NCBI RefSeq assembly: GCF_020080835.1
Contig: NW_025401886.1
Coordinates: 310,001-374,000, forward strand
Reading direction: 5' to 3'
DNA length: 64,000 bases
Source of the DNA: Cotesia glomerata
Lineage: Eukaryota > Arthropoda > Insecta > Hymenoptera > Braconidae
Shown here: piece by piece, positions 35,090-45,732 of the stretch
Layout of the letters: each line of letters opens with the position of its first letter
Position numbering within the stretch: the stretch's first letter is position 1
The notes under the pieces: generated by a model
Databases searched by the model: none
Told to the model about the DNA's origin: nothing
Seen by the model: the letters and a program-made list of their open reading frames with translations, nothing else
Position numbers and translations under genes: made by a program

Positions 35090-36580
35090 AAATGAAATGG
35101 GGCACCCTGAAGCTGTTAGTTATAGTGGGCCAACGTACATTGCTATCCGTAGTGCTAAACACTCTTCGTCCACCGCGACATCTCACGCTGATGACTTAAA
35201 TAAGCTCTTCTCTTGGGACGCTTTTGAAAATTTTGTGAAAGACAGTCAAGGCAAAGTAAAGCCTATTATTATTATTTCGTGCGATGGTGGGCCGGATGAA
35301 AACCCTCGTTATCCCAGAGTAATAGCAAACGCGGTGAATCACTTTAAAAAGTACGACCTAGATGCTATATTTTTAGTGACCAATGCTCCAGGAAGAAGTG
35401 CTTTTAATAAAGTAGAAAGAAGAATGGCTCCTTTGAGCCGAGAATTGGCAGGTTTAATTCTTCCTCATGATTCATATGGATCACACTTGAATGACAGCGG
35501 CAAAACCATCGATACTTCCTTAGAACGGGACAACTTCCAGAAAGCAGGTGAAGTTCTAGCCGAAGTATGGAGCTCGGTGTCAATTGATGGGCACAAAGTA
35601 GTTGCTGAATACATAAAGCCGAATGATGATGAATCTTCTGTACCTGACTTGACCAATGAACAATGGTATGCCGACCATGTCAGAGAAAGCCAGTATTTAT
35701 TGCAGGTATTAAGTGTATTCTTCATGTTAAAACATTTATATCATGGACATTAATTTCAAATTAATTTATTTTCACAGGTGGTCAAGTGTGACAATCGCGA
35801 CTGCTGCGGTCCGTTAAGGAGTGCATTACGTGCCGTAACCCGCGGTCGTTTCTTATCTCCACCTTATCCGATTCTTCAAGTGGCCGGAGAACCGATTGTG
35901 CCAGAGCCTTGTGAACACGATGGGAAATCTTTTGCATCGTTTCTACTTCGTCAATGCCTTACGGTGTATCCCAAACATGAAGGCTATTCGCAGATGCCGT
36001 ATGATTATTACTGTCCATCTCTCTTAGAAAATGATAAAACTATTGCTAATAGATGTTGTAAGACATGCGGCATTTATTTCGCTTCGTGTGTAAAGCTGCA
36101 GAAGCACAGGATAGCTCTTCATGCGGTTCGACGAGAAACTGTTGTTAGGATTCAACCAATGCGTGTAGTCAAGCGTCGTGCTAAAGAGCTTCTGTGCATT
36201 GTGGACGAAAGTTTGGAGTGGATAGACGAAGAAAACGTAGACGTTTCCCGTGAATGTCTTCCAGCACTACCAGAAATCCCAGATGACATGTGTCCAATTA
36301 TTTCAATCGAAAAAGTACACGAGTCCCCATGGATTGAGTAAAAATTAAAAAAAGTGTTGTTTTATGTTTTTTGCTTTTAATTTTATTTAATTTAAATAAA
36401 TTAACTATAGTATACCTGAACGGTTTATTATTATCATTTCCCGAATAAAAAAAAATAATTTTAGTTTAAATCAATCTCACGTAAGGGTCGGGGGGTCCCC
36501 GGCAAATCTCACTAAATCTCACCTAAGGGGAGTCTAAACTGATCGAAAAATAGCTCACGTAATTAATGGATGTCCCCAAA

Positions 36581-37820
36581 GCTGACCAGTGAGCTAAATG
36601 ACTTCATCCAATCTAAGGTCAATATCCACAAGGAGATTAAGACCAAGACGACCAGCGTAGCCAATGCCCTCCAGAGATTCAAGAAACTTGATGAAGAATG
36701 GTGTTTAACAGTACGACGCACTTCTCGCACTACACCGGAAAGAAGCATTCAAGCAACTATCGTGAATGAAGAAGCAATGGACACTGGAGCCGAAGGTGAC
36801 GGTGAATCAGTCGCGGAAGACAGAATCAGAACTAGCAGCAAGTCAACTAAGAGAAAAGATCGATCTTCTCCCGACCCAACGATCTGCCAAGTTGTGAAGA
36901 AAAGGACCTGAAACCAAGCCCTCCGAAAACACGGCAGTGCAGAACGCCGGAAAAAAGAGGTGACTGAATGGCAGAAGGTCCAATCCAAGAAGGAGAAGAA
37001 GGAGCAAGCGAGAGAGCGGTTACCAAAACAACCGGTGAACAAATCTCGGCCGGAGCCTAAGCGGGAAAAACCGCGAAAATTCACCAAACCAGATGCCTTA
37101 ATTATTCGACCCGTTGAGAAGGCAAAATATGCCGAGATACTGCGTCGGATTAAAAAAGATGTCCCACCAGATCAGACCCTTGACGTCGTTGACAAGGTTC
37201 AAAAGACGAATGATGGGAATATGCTCATTACGCTTTCCAGAAAGACCGCAGACAAAGGACAAGCTTTGCTGAAGACCATCAAGAGCATCCTTAAAGAAGA
37301 AGCGCAAGTCATCTGTAAAGGCCCAGAGGAACAGCTTGAAATCCGGGACATTGACGACGAAACAACTAAAGACGATGTCCGGAAGGCCTTACAAGAGGCA
37401 GCTGGAAATGACTACGAAATACCTGAAGATGTCATTAAAATTCGTCCGGCCTACAGAGGTACTCAAACTGCTTCGGTACGATTGCCAGCAGCAATAGTGC
37501 AGAAGATACTTGGAAAGACAGGCAAAATAAGGATTGGCTGGGTAAATTGCCGTGTCAGAGCAATTAAGACACCATTACGATGCTATAAGTGCTGGCACTT
37601 TGGGCACACTACTGCCCAATGTAAAAGCGAAGTCGACCGATCTGGGCTTTGCATCAAATGTGGGCAAACAGGTCATCAAGCTGCTCAATGCCAAGATAAA
37701 GTGAAATGTGCGTTATGTGCGGAAAAACCTGGCTCTCAGGACACTGCTCACCGGTCTGGTTCTGGCCGATGTCCAGTCTTCCAAGAAGCACTCCAGAAGC
37801 TGACAAATAAACGAACATGA
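36581..37820 (+). pseudogene. R1-clade ORF1, main part with three zinc knuckles, one premature TGA
   Basis: Continues the frame begun at 32812, giving 450 codons in total. Order: helical N-terminus (NIHKEIKTKTTSVANALQ), an acidic/basic hinge (TGAEGDGESVAED), a Lys-rich stretch, a central domain, then three gag-like CCHC knuckles near residues 370-435 (CYKCWHFGHTTAQC, CIKCGQTGHQAAQC, CALCAEKPG...). Such proteins bind the element RNA and assemble the particle. The only defect besides the nested transposon is a TGA at 36909-36911 (codon 148). The TGA at 37818-37820 that ends ORF1 overlaps the ATG of ORF2. Confidence 0.85.
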
Positions 37821-40795
37821 GGATACTGCAGCTTAACATCAATCACTGCGAAGCTGCGCATGGCCTGCTTATGCAGACAGTACGGGAATTAAAGCTCGAC
37901 GTTGTGCTTTTATCGGAGCCATATAAACATTTAGCTGGACAACCTTGGGAGACGGATATCACCACGAAAGCTGTGATCTGGGCTTGTGGTAAGCTCCCTT
38001 TCCAGAGTGTAGCTACCAATGGCAGTGCTGGCTTTGTAGCAGCATCAGTAGATGGCATCCGTTTTTACAGCTGCTACGCACCACCTAGCCTCTCAATTGC
38101 TGAGTTTACTGACTTCTTGGATCGACTGACCGAGGACGCGAAGCAACATCATCCAGTGGCGATAGCCGGGGACTTTAACGCCTGGGCAGTGGACTGGGGC
38201 AGTAAGCAGACTAATGCACGAGGAAGAGAGCTGCTAGAAGCTCTTTCTACACTAGATGTAGTCTTGCTCAACAGTGGTGACACGCCGACCTACACCAAAG
38301 GTGACGCAAGCTCGATTGTAGACGTCACTTTTGTCAGTACCAGCCTTGCTAAAGGTAACACTAACTGAAAGGTACTGGACATCTACACTGCCAGTGACCA
38401 TCATGCGATACTCTGGGAAACGTCAAACGACCAGAACCTCCGGGGGCCTATCAAGCAATTTAACACCGTCGGTTGGAAGGTGAAATCTCTTGACCCAGAA
38501 GTATTGCTAACAGCCCTCGATAGTGATCCGATAGAGACTGGATGTGCAGAAGAACATACTAAGGCTCTGATGATGCGAGTAACACAAGCTTGTGATGCCA
38601 GTATGCCTCGCAAACGTGTTATGAATTCAAGACCTGCGGTACACTGGTGGAATGATCATATCAGCAACCTCCGTAAAGAGTGTCATCGAAAGAGAAGAAT
38701 ATCACAGCGTGGCTATCAACGACCTTACTCTGCAGTGCTGATCGCAGAGTACAAAAAAGCTCGTCGTGAACTTAATAAGGCCATAAAAGAGAGCAAAAGA
38801 AGATGCTGGAAAGAGCTCATATACGAGGTCGACAAAGACGTGTGGGGTCGGCCGTATAAGGTGGTCATGACGCACCTGAAGAAACAACAAATGCCGTCAC
38901 CTACGTGTCCTCAACTCCTTCAGAAAATCGTCACTGCGCTGTTTCCACAGCAACACAGTCTCAATTATCAGTCAACGCAAGATGAACTGGACGACATTCC
39001 ACCTGTCACTGAAGAAGAATTGTTGGAGGCCTGTAATCGGGTAGGAAATAATAAAGCGCCGGGATTGGACGGAATCCCTAATATAGCCTTGAAAACCATC
39101 ATAAAGGCAGCACCAACATTATTTCTAGACGCTTACAACGCATGCCTCAAGGAGGGGACTTTTCCTCGTAACTGGAAACAGCAACGGTTAGTACTTTTAC
39201 CTAAAGGAAAGAAACCGCCAGAAGAACCGTCATCTTACCGACCACTCTGCATGCTAGATACGGCGGGTAAGATATTTGAGCGTATCATCCATCAGCGAAT
39301 AGATGCAGTAGTCGACCCACTCTTGGCAGACAACCAGTATGGATTCCGGAAAGGACGATCAACCCTGGACGCGATCAACCTGGTTGTTAATACGGCCAAA
39401 GAGGCAATCGCAGGAACTAGATGGAAGGGTGGAACGAAGAAGTACTGCCTGGTGGCTGCCTTGGACATCAAAAATGCTTTCAATTCCGCTAATTGGGACT
39501 GCATCATGCAAGCTCTCGACGAGAAGAACGTGCCAACATATCTTCGCAGACTAGTGATTAGCTATTTTACAGATAGAGTGCTGAAATACGATACAAAGAA
39601 TGGTCCAAAAGAGTATGATATAACCGGTGGTGTGCCACAGGGCTCTGTTCTTGGTCCACTTCTGTGGAATATCATGTATGACGGGCTCCTGAGACTGAAG
39701 CTTCCAAGATGTGTCAAACTGGTAGCGTATGCGGATGATGTTGCCGCAGTGATCGTCGCCAAACACCTCGACGAGATTCAACATCTGTTTGACATCACTT
39801 TTGAGAAGATCAACCAGTGGATGGATACAGTGAACCTACAACTGGCCAAGCAGAAGACCGAAGCAGTGCTTATTACCAGCCGAAAAGAAGTTGAAACAAT
39901 TAAGATTAATGTCGGTGACCGAGAAATCACATCACAACCATTTATCCGTTATCTGGGAGTGATGCTGGATGCACGACTCAACTTCAAACAGCAGGTGGAA
40001 CATGTCAGTGCCAAAGCGTCAGTAGTGAGGGCTAGTCTCGCACGGCTGATGCCTAACATCGGAGGCCCAATGCAGAGCAGGAGGCTACTATTGTCATCAG
40101 TAGTCACATCAGTGCTCACTTACGGAATATCCATTTGGGCTGATGCACTGGAAACCCAAGAATCATGGAGAAAAGCTGGACCAATATACCGACAGAGTGC
40201 CCTACGAGTAGCTAGTGCCTTCCGCACTCTATCAGAAGAAGCAGTGTGCGTCATTGCTGGAACCCTACCTCTTAGAGTTCTAGCAGAGGAAAGACAGACC
40301 CTTTACCAACTAAAACGGTCAACTGCACTGAGCCCGGAAGAACTTAGAATTGAAGAACGGCAAAAGAGCATAGGCCGATGGCAACTACAATGGGATGCTG
40401 CAGAGAAGGGTAGGTGGACGCACCGTCTCATACCTCGGGTCGACATTTGGCTTAACCGGAATCACGGTGAGGTCAATTACTATCTTACGCAGATGTTGTC
40501 GGGACATGGGTGTTTTCGAGAGTATCTACACCGCTTTAAGCACGATGACTCTTCGAAGTGCCCGTCCTGCCCAGGAGCTGCTGAAGACGCGGAGCACGTC
40601 TTCTTTGTATGTCCTCGTTTCGATCCACAGCGTGAAGAACTGGAGAGGATCCTGAACCAGAGAATGCAACCAGATTCACTAGTAGAAGCAATGTTGTCAT
40701 CAGAAGCTGCCTGGAACGCTACCAACACGTTTGCAACAGAAGTCCTTAAAGACTTGCGTTCCACCGAAAGAAAAAGAGCAAATAGCAGAAGATAG
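37817..40795 (+). pseudogene. R1-clade ORF2: endonuclease, reverse transcriptase, CCHC tail; one premature TGA
   Basis: The ATG at 37817 overlaps the ORF1 stop as ATGA, a layout used for termination-reinitiation in this clade. 993 codons. Residues 1-230: EEP endonuclease (LQLNINHCEAAH, LLSEPY, AIAGDFNAWAVDWGS near residue 117, ASDHHAI near 193), which nicks the target. Residues about 420-760: reverse transcriptase (NNKAPGLDGIPNIALK, SSYRPLCMLDTAGKIFERII, GFRKGRSTLDA, GGVPQGSVLGPLLWN, AYADDVA near residue 638). C-terminus: zinc motif CPSCPG...EHVFFVC. Full length for an R1-clade ORF2. A single in-frame TGA at 38366-38368 (codon 184), where a Trp codon is the likely ancestor, is the only lesion seen. 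No frameshift. Confidence 0.9.
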
Positions 40796-41053
40796 AAGGA
40801 AGATAGTTAACACCTTAGCCACCAGAAGGAAGAGCAGTAGCTAGATCCTCCCTTCACGAAGTAATGCCTGACGGCGGTTTCCATGAGGGATTAGAGGAAA
40901 GAAGGAAAAGGGGTTTAGGGTTTAGTGGGTAGGGGCGTTAGTGTCGAGTTAGTATGACGCTGCGTCGAGTCGCCACATATCCAGGCCAAACAGCTATGCC
41001 TGGAATCCGTAAAAAGGATTCCCCCCCCTACAAAAAAAAAAAAAAAAAAAAAA

Positions 41054-41219
41054 CACACAGACATACGGACATCATCGCGAAAACAATCAGGAAAGCTTCC
41101 TAGGACCTCAAAACGTCAGGATCTGATGAGAACTCGATTTTCAAAAAACGGGGTAAAACCAATAACTTCCCGATTTTTGAAAATTTTCAATTTTCTTAGC
41201 GGGGAGTTAAAAATTTTCA
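41054..41219 (+). repeat. GAGCTC repeat, 3' part
   Basis: Completes the copy begun at 31578, after the R1-clade insertion: ACACACAGACATACGG, GGAAAGCTTCCTAGGACC, ACGTCAGGATCTGATG and the TTCCCG...TAGCGGGGAGTT end. Confidence 0.85.
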
Positions 41220-41513
41220 TAATAAACGCTTAAAATTGCACTTATTACGTTTTTGAGCTCTTCGAGCTCATAAATACAATTTATGTATTATTTTGAGCTC
41301 TCCGAGCTCGAAAAATAGGTTTTGTATGCTTTTGAGCTCTTTGAGCTCAAAAGTTTAATAAAGCACTATTTTTTTGAGTTTTCAAATCACAATAACTTTT
41401 GAATGAATGAACCGATTTTAACGTGGTTAGTAGCATTCGACGCAGTTTTTTAAGTTTTAAAAGAACCTTCAAGTTTAAATTGATTGAACTTCTAAAGAAT
41501 CTTTAAGTTTGAA
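41220..41513 (+). repeat. GAGCTC repeat, 5' fragment
   Basis: Three GAGCTC palindrome blocks in a row (41255-41350) followed by AATGAACCGATTTTAACGTGG; truncated at 41513 by unrelated, LTR-like sequence. Confidence 0.75.
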
Positions 41514-43807
41514 ACGGGTGTCTTGTTTCCCTTAGTCACTCCTTTTATCTCTTTAAGGGTGCCACTGGCTTTTTGGACTCAGTATCCAGAAACTGGACCA
41601 GAACATGGAGTAATAGGTCAGGGTCGTGAGAGATTGCTGAAAGGAACCAAAATTTAAACACAGAAATTCGTTTAACAAAATTATTTATTTATCCAATCCC
41701 TTTTACAATTGAAATAATGGCCAAAATAACAATATATAAAATTTCATGAAACAAATTCACACTCACGTCCCACTCTCATACGGTATATTTCGCGCTGTCC
41801 AGCTAAACCCTCACGTGGCTGTAGTACCCGATGCCTACTGGACTCTCACGTTACTCTATCTACTTCGCACCGTCCCCTGGACCCTAACGCTACTCTAAGT
41901 TAGTTCACGTGGTCTCATGGACCCTCACGTCACTGAGTTGGACCCTGACGTGACTACACACGCTGTCCACACAGTGCATACTGTCCCCCAAACTTCACGC
42001 TACTCTAAGAGAACTACCCTGAAGCCAGAGGAGTCTACCATGAAACCGAGATAGTCTCTTTACTCACACACAACCAGACTATATTCCAACAACAATATAT
42101 AACTATATTCCAACAACAAATTATTTCCGACTAATATCCGAATAACACAATTTCCAGTATTGTTTCCTAATTAACAATTTCTTATTTACTAATTATCATT
42201 TTTTGTAATTATAATTTACAAATTCCTATTATCTAAATTACTGCCGTATCTTCAATTACTACAACAATAATTATCCAAAGTACAATTCTGAATTCTCGAG
42301 GATTAAATCCATTTATTATGTCCGAGAATTACTAAATAAATTTTAATCTTCATTTTTATGAAAATCAAATAAATTCCGATAATTTAGTAAAATTAAATTT
42401 TTCTTAAATTATTTTTATTTAATCCAAATCATTTTATTTAATTCTGAGCCATTTTATTTAATCCATTTATCAGCGGTAATTTTTACTAAATTTTATTTTC
42501 ATCGCAAATGTGAAATTATGACCAAAGATTATTCTATTATATTTTATTTTATGTCTCTTGAAAATTATTTTACTTGAGTTTATTTTATTTTAAACGAACT
42601 AAGACTTTTGTTTCGACCTTGAGTGTCCTCTACTTAGCGTTCTCGTGCGGGACAAGATGGCTGACGATCTCGCTCGGTCTTGCATCTCTGTCGCAAGTTT
42701 TTAGTGTAATTTTTTTCTGACGAATTTTTAAAATTTTTATTTTCTACCCTTTTTTTACTAAATAATTTAAATTAACAAATTCTGTTAATTTTAATGATTA
42801 TTTCCTGACTCTAGATTTATTTAAATTATGACAAATATTAAATAATGCGCCAAATAATTTATTAAAATAATTTTAGTGTGAAATAAATTTTTGTCTTAAA
42901 TAATTTTAATTTAGCGGTTTGCTCAATTCTACTCTGCTGGCTTAAGCCAAATTATTGTCCAACGATTCTCAATAATTAAATTTTACACATGACATAAGAA
43001 TCTGGAATTAATAACCCGAATTAAATTCCTAGTATTATTAACCTGGACAGGCCTATGTGTAAAATAAGTAATGACAAATACAAATTATTTTCCTTGAACA
43101 AATTAATCAATAACCCGAAATAAGTCCTAGTATTATTAATTAATTGTTTTATAATTTTTCTAATTTATAGTAAATTTAATTTTAATTCTTACAACTAGCG
43201 AACGCGAAATGGCGGTAACCTTCAGCCGACATGTTGCCTGGCTGACGCCGCAGACCCGAGGATAAAATCAGACATGATATTTGTACCTGGAGTTTTCTTA
43301 ATAATACTCTGTGCACTCCCTCAAAGAGCTGCAACTCCTTTTTGTCCGTGGTGGTGCAAATTTCTCCTCGGTAGATTACTCTGCTTGGCGGCGAAACTGT
43401 GGTCACCGTTACTCGCCCTCCGGATATTTTATAAAGCCTGTAACCGCAAATCAGCATTAGAAATTATCACAAGTTAAAATTAATTTACGTAAGCTGACAT
43501 TGGGCCTAGCAAGCAATAAATTAATTGAGTTTTATCGCTTCGTTCCACTTTAACACGAACAAAATAGAAATAATTACCTGTGCTATGCTGGTTGATAAAT
43601 TTTCGTGGCGTCCAGTGAGACTGTTTGGTCACAATGAATCTTCGGAATTTTATCGTTGTAGTTCTTTCTTCGCTCTGCCTTCCCCACTCTCTCTCTCTCT
43701 CGACGCCGGCGCTTCCCCCTCGAGGACTTACTTACTTACTACTTATAGCTAGAGGCGCGACTACTTCGCGTATTGATAATATAGGGACCGTAACACTCCA
43801 TTACAAG
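41514..43807 (-). other. Non-coding region, possible LTR-retrotransposon remains
   Basis: No domain-bearing ORF. GC-richer patches at 41510-41660, 41770-42060, 42610-42700 and 43190-43450 alternate with A/T-rich sequence, and a near-duplicate TAATACTAGGA...TTCGGGTTATT block occurs at about 43012-43055 and 43105-43140. On the minus strand TGTTACGGTCCC starts at 43796, followed by a TATAAG box near 43748. These are LTR-like traits but no pair of ends was found. The 91-aa minus ORF at 43182-43457 shows no family features. Confidence 0.35.
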
Positions 43808-44510
43808 TTGTAACGGGTACTTTTTGACGTATTTTTACCCCGGCTCGATTTAAGCTCGCTGGAGTCCAGGATTCTTACGAGGGTAAATCTCAAGTGATTA
43901 AACTCGAAATTTGATTAATAAGTAACAAAACAACCTTTTTATTTTAATAAACAAAAACATTTAAACATTTGTATTTTACAATAACGGCGATTAATTAAAC
44001 AAAACCTACACATTCACATCGTATACTATTATCATTACCGTCGTCGGTAATATCATACTCCCGTCGTATTTTTCTCAAAACGCGTCGCTAATTTCCCTTC
44101 CGTCGGCCCTCTGGTGCCCGATTCCTGACGGGTGACTAGTGCCACCCGGCAGGCCCTATCCGCGATACCCAAAGGGAAAGTGGATGAAATCCACCTCGCC
44201 CCACCTAATCGGTTGTGGTGCCTACCACCTTATGGCTTAAGGCCTCCAGGTGGAGAGTCACCTTTACTCGTAGGAGAACAAGTTCACTTACCTGTGGTAG
44301 TCCGCACCAGGTAAAGTGGACCCTCTCCTAATTCCCCGGCCAGAAGTCTCTGGACGAGAAATTAAACCCAAAGAAAGGTTGCTCGACGACGGATGATTTT
44401 CGGGCTTTTTATTTAAATTTTCGAAAATTAATTATTAAATTCATTCATTCATTTCAACAGATTACATTAAGGTATTACCCTCGCGACCCGTCGTCAAAAG
44501 TTTATGCCAG
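43808..44510 (-). repeat. Probable LTR related to the gypsy LTR at 26894
   Basis: Begins TGTAACGGGTACTTTTTGACG. It shares order and wording with 26894-27300: AAGCTCGCTGGAGTCCAGG against AAGCTCGCCGGAACCAGG, and CGCCCCACCTAATCGGTT against TGCCCCACCTACTCGGTT. GC-rich middle (44090-44340). No adjacent coding remnant was seen. The right end is uncertain. Confidence 0.5.
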
Positions 44511-45732
44511 AGTGTACGGTACACATACCAGATAGCCATTATTGACAAGCCTAAAACTTTTTGCTGTTTATGTACTTATTTCAGCCAATTACGAAGGAGA
44601 TACTGATCGTTTGAAAAGTCTGGCAACACTGCGTGAGCGTTAAGATATTTTATAGTGGTTATACTGTAGTGTTTTGGACTGGCTGTAGACTTACCTCTGT
44701 TTTGATACATGCGTTTATTTATTTATTTACATACATTGAAAGATTAATATATATTATTATATTAAAATTATTAACTTTTTAAATTTTTAATAAATATAAA
44801 AAAAAATGAAAATCAATTCAGCCGACATTTAAAAATTTTTAGAATTTTTTTTTATTGAAAAAATGATTACGAAAAAATAAAAAAGAAATTTCACTTGAAA
44901 AAAACTTCAAAAACTGTAAATGCAATATAAAAAATTTTTTTTTTTTTTCTAATTTAATTATTAAAAAAAAGTCAAAAAATTAAAAATGTTGGCTAACTTT
45001 AGTATCATAAAAAAATACTTATTTTCATAAAATAATCATAGTTTTTTTTTTAGAAAAATAATAATTAATAACTATAATATTACACCTAACGTAAATTAAA
45101 CTTTTCAAATTTGTCAGCGCATGCGCGTCTCATACTTCTTTCGCGGCTAACAAAACTTGCGCTGTTGCCACAGCTTTATTAACGTATCCCCTCCTCAGTT
45201 AAAGTCTGGTAAATTTTTCATTACTTATTAATAAATATCTCTGAAACTGTGTGGTAATTATCAATGAATTTTTTTTTTTAATTGTTTAGTTGTTAGTTAA
45301 CGTTACTCTAGTTTTTTAAAAAGATCCTAAGAAAAGTTTCTAAGATATAAAAATGTTTGTAGGTAAATTTTTCGATATCCCGTATACCGTAATGTATAAG
45401 AGCGTTCAAAACTCAAACTTTAAAATTAAATATCTCGGAAACTAGATGGTAAAAAATTCTCAAATTGCGCCAATCGACGAAGAATTATATGAACATTAAT
45501 CTACCAAAATTTAAAAAAAATCCTAAGAAAACGACTTTGGCGAGGGTACTACCTTAATTTCATTCAAATTACATTTCCATACTAATCCTCGTCGGAACTT
45601 AGAAAAATAAGATTTTACACAAAATAATAATTTTACCAGAATTATTTTCCATACTAATTTCATTTCTGGGACTTAGAAAAATAAATTATTAGATATTTCG
45701 AATTTATTCGAAATATTTTAATCAATTATTAA
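44511..45732. other. AT-rich non-coding stretch
   Basis: No gene was found. Two related blocks, TAAATATCTCTGAAACTGTG (about 45230) and AAATATCTCGGAAACTAGA (about 45427), each followed by AAGATCCTAAGAAAA- or AAATCCTAAGAAAAC-type sequence, suggest an old duplication with roughly 200-bp spacing. Confidence 0.4.

Larger units (their letters stand above)
33386..36341 (+). pseudogene. Zator-like transposase gene, multi-exon, broken
   Basis: Exons with clear splice borders: GTAAG at 33602 to TTTATAG near 33758; GTAAGT at 33916 to TTTTAG near 34140; GTATTAAG at 35706 to TTCACAG at 35777. The protein has an N-terminal Lys-rich region, RPAPGRPRLEEQ, a DDE-type core (LSQDDKARVPIGLTAANKQA, IISCDGGPDENPRYP, NKVERRMAPLSRELAGLIL) and a C-terminal Cys/His part (NRDCCGPLRS, CCKTCGIYF...H...H). 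The acidic residues in QDDKA and CDGGPDEN probably belong to the catalytic triad. Lesions: a frameshift after about residue 20, a one-base slip in an A-run near 34370, a shift near 34970, and a 49-bp tandem duplication at 34992-35089. Related bacterial transposases (ISAzo13 type) share the D...N...ERR pattern. The stop at 36339-36341 appears natural. Confidence 0.75.
32925..36577 (+). mobile_element. Zator-like DNA transposon with AAA target duplication
   Basis: GGGGACATCCATTAATTACG starts at 32925 and its complement ends at 36577. The inverted repeats match for 26 of 26 bases, and ATCTCAC words follow inside both ends. The empty site in the sister R1 copy (near 14828) shows that AAA was duplicated (32922-32924 and 36578-36580). 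A 3-bp duplication and the protein type fit the Zator superfamily. It encodes a spliced but frame-broken transposase. Confidence 0.85.
32279..41053 (+). mobile_element. Near full-length R1-clade retrotransposon in a CA microsatellite
   Basis: Starts at the end of an AC tract (GAAGAGATACTGCTACC) and ends in a 22-base poly(A) followed by ACACACAGACATACGG. After subtracting the nested 3653-bp Zator-like transposon and its 3-bp duplication the element is about 5.1 kb. Order: 5' UTR about 530 bp, ORF1, ORF2 overlapping ORF1 by ATGA, 3' UTR about 235 bp. Each ORF carries a single TGA stop; no frameshift was detected. It is the best-preserved member of the family that also includes 14175-17377. Confidence 0.9.

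Noticed and set aside
43182..43457. 91-aa minus-strand ORF in a GC-richer patch
   Set aside because: No recognisable domain, and it falls in LTR-like sequence; probably chance.
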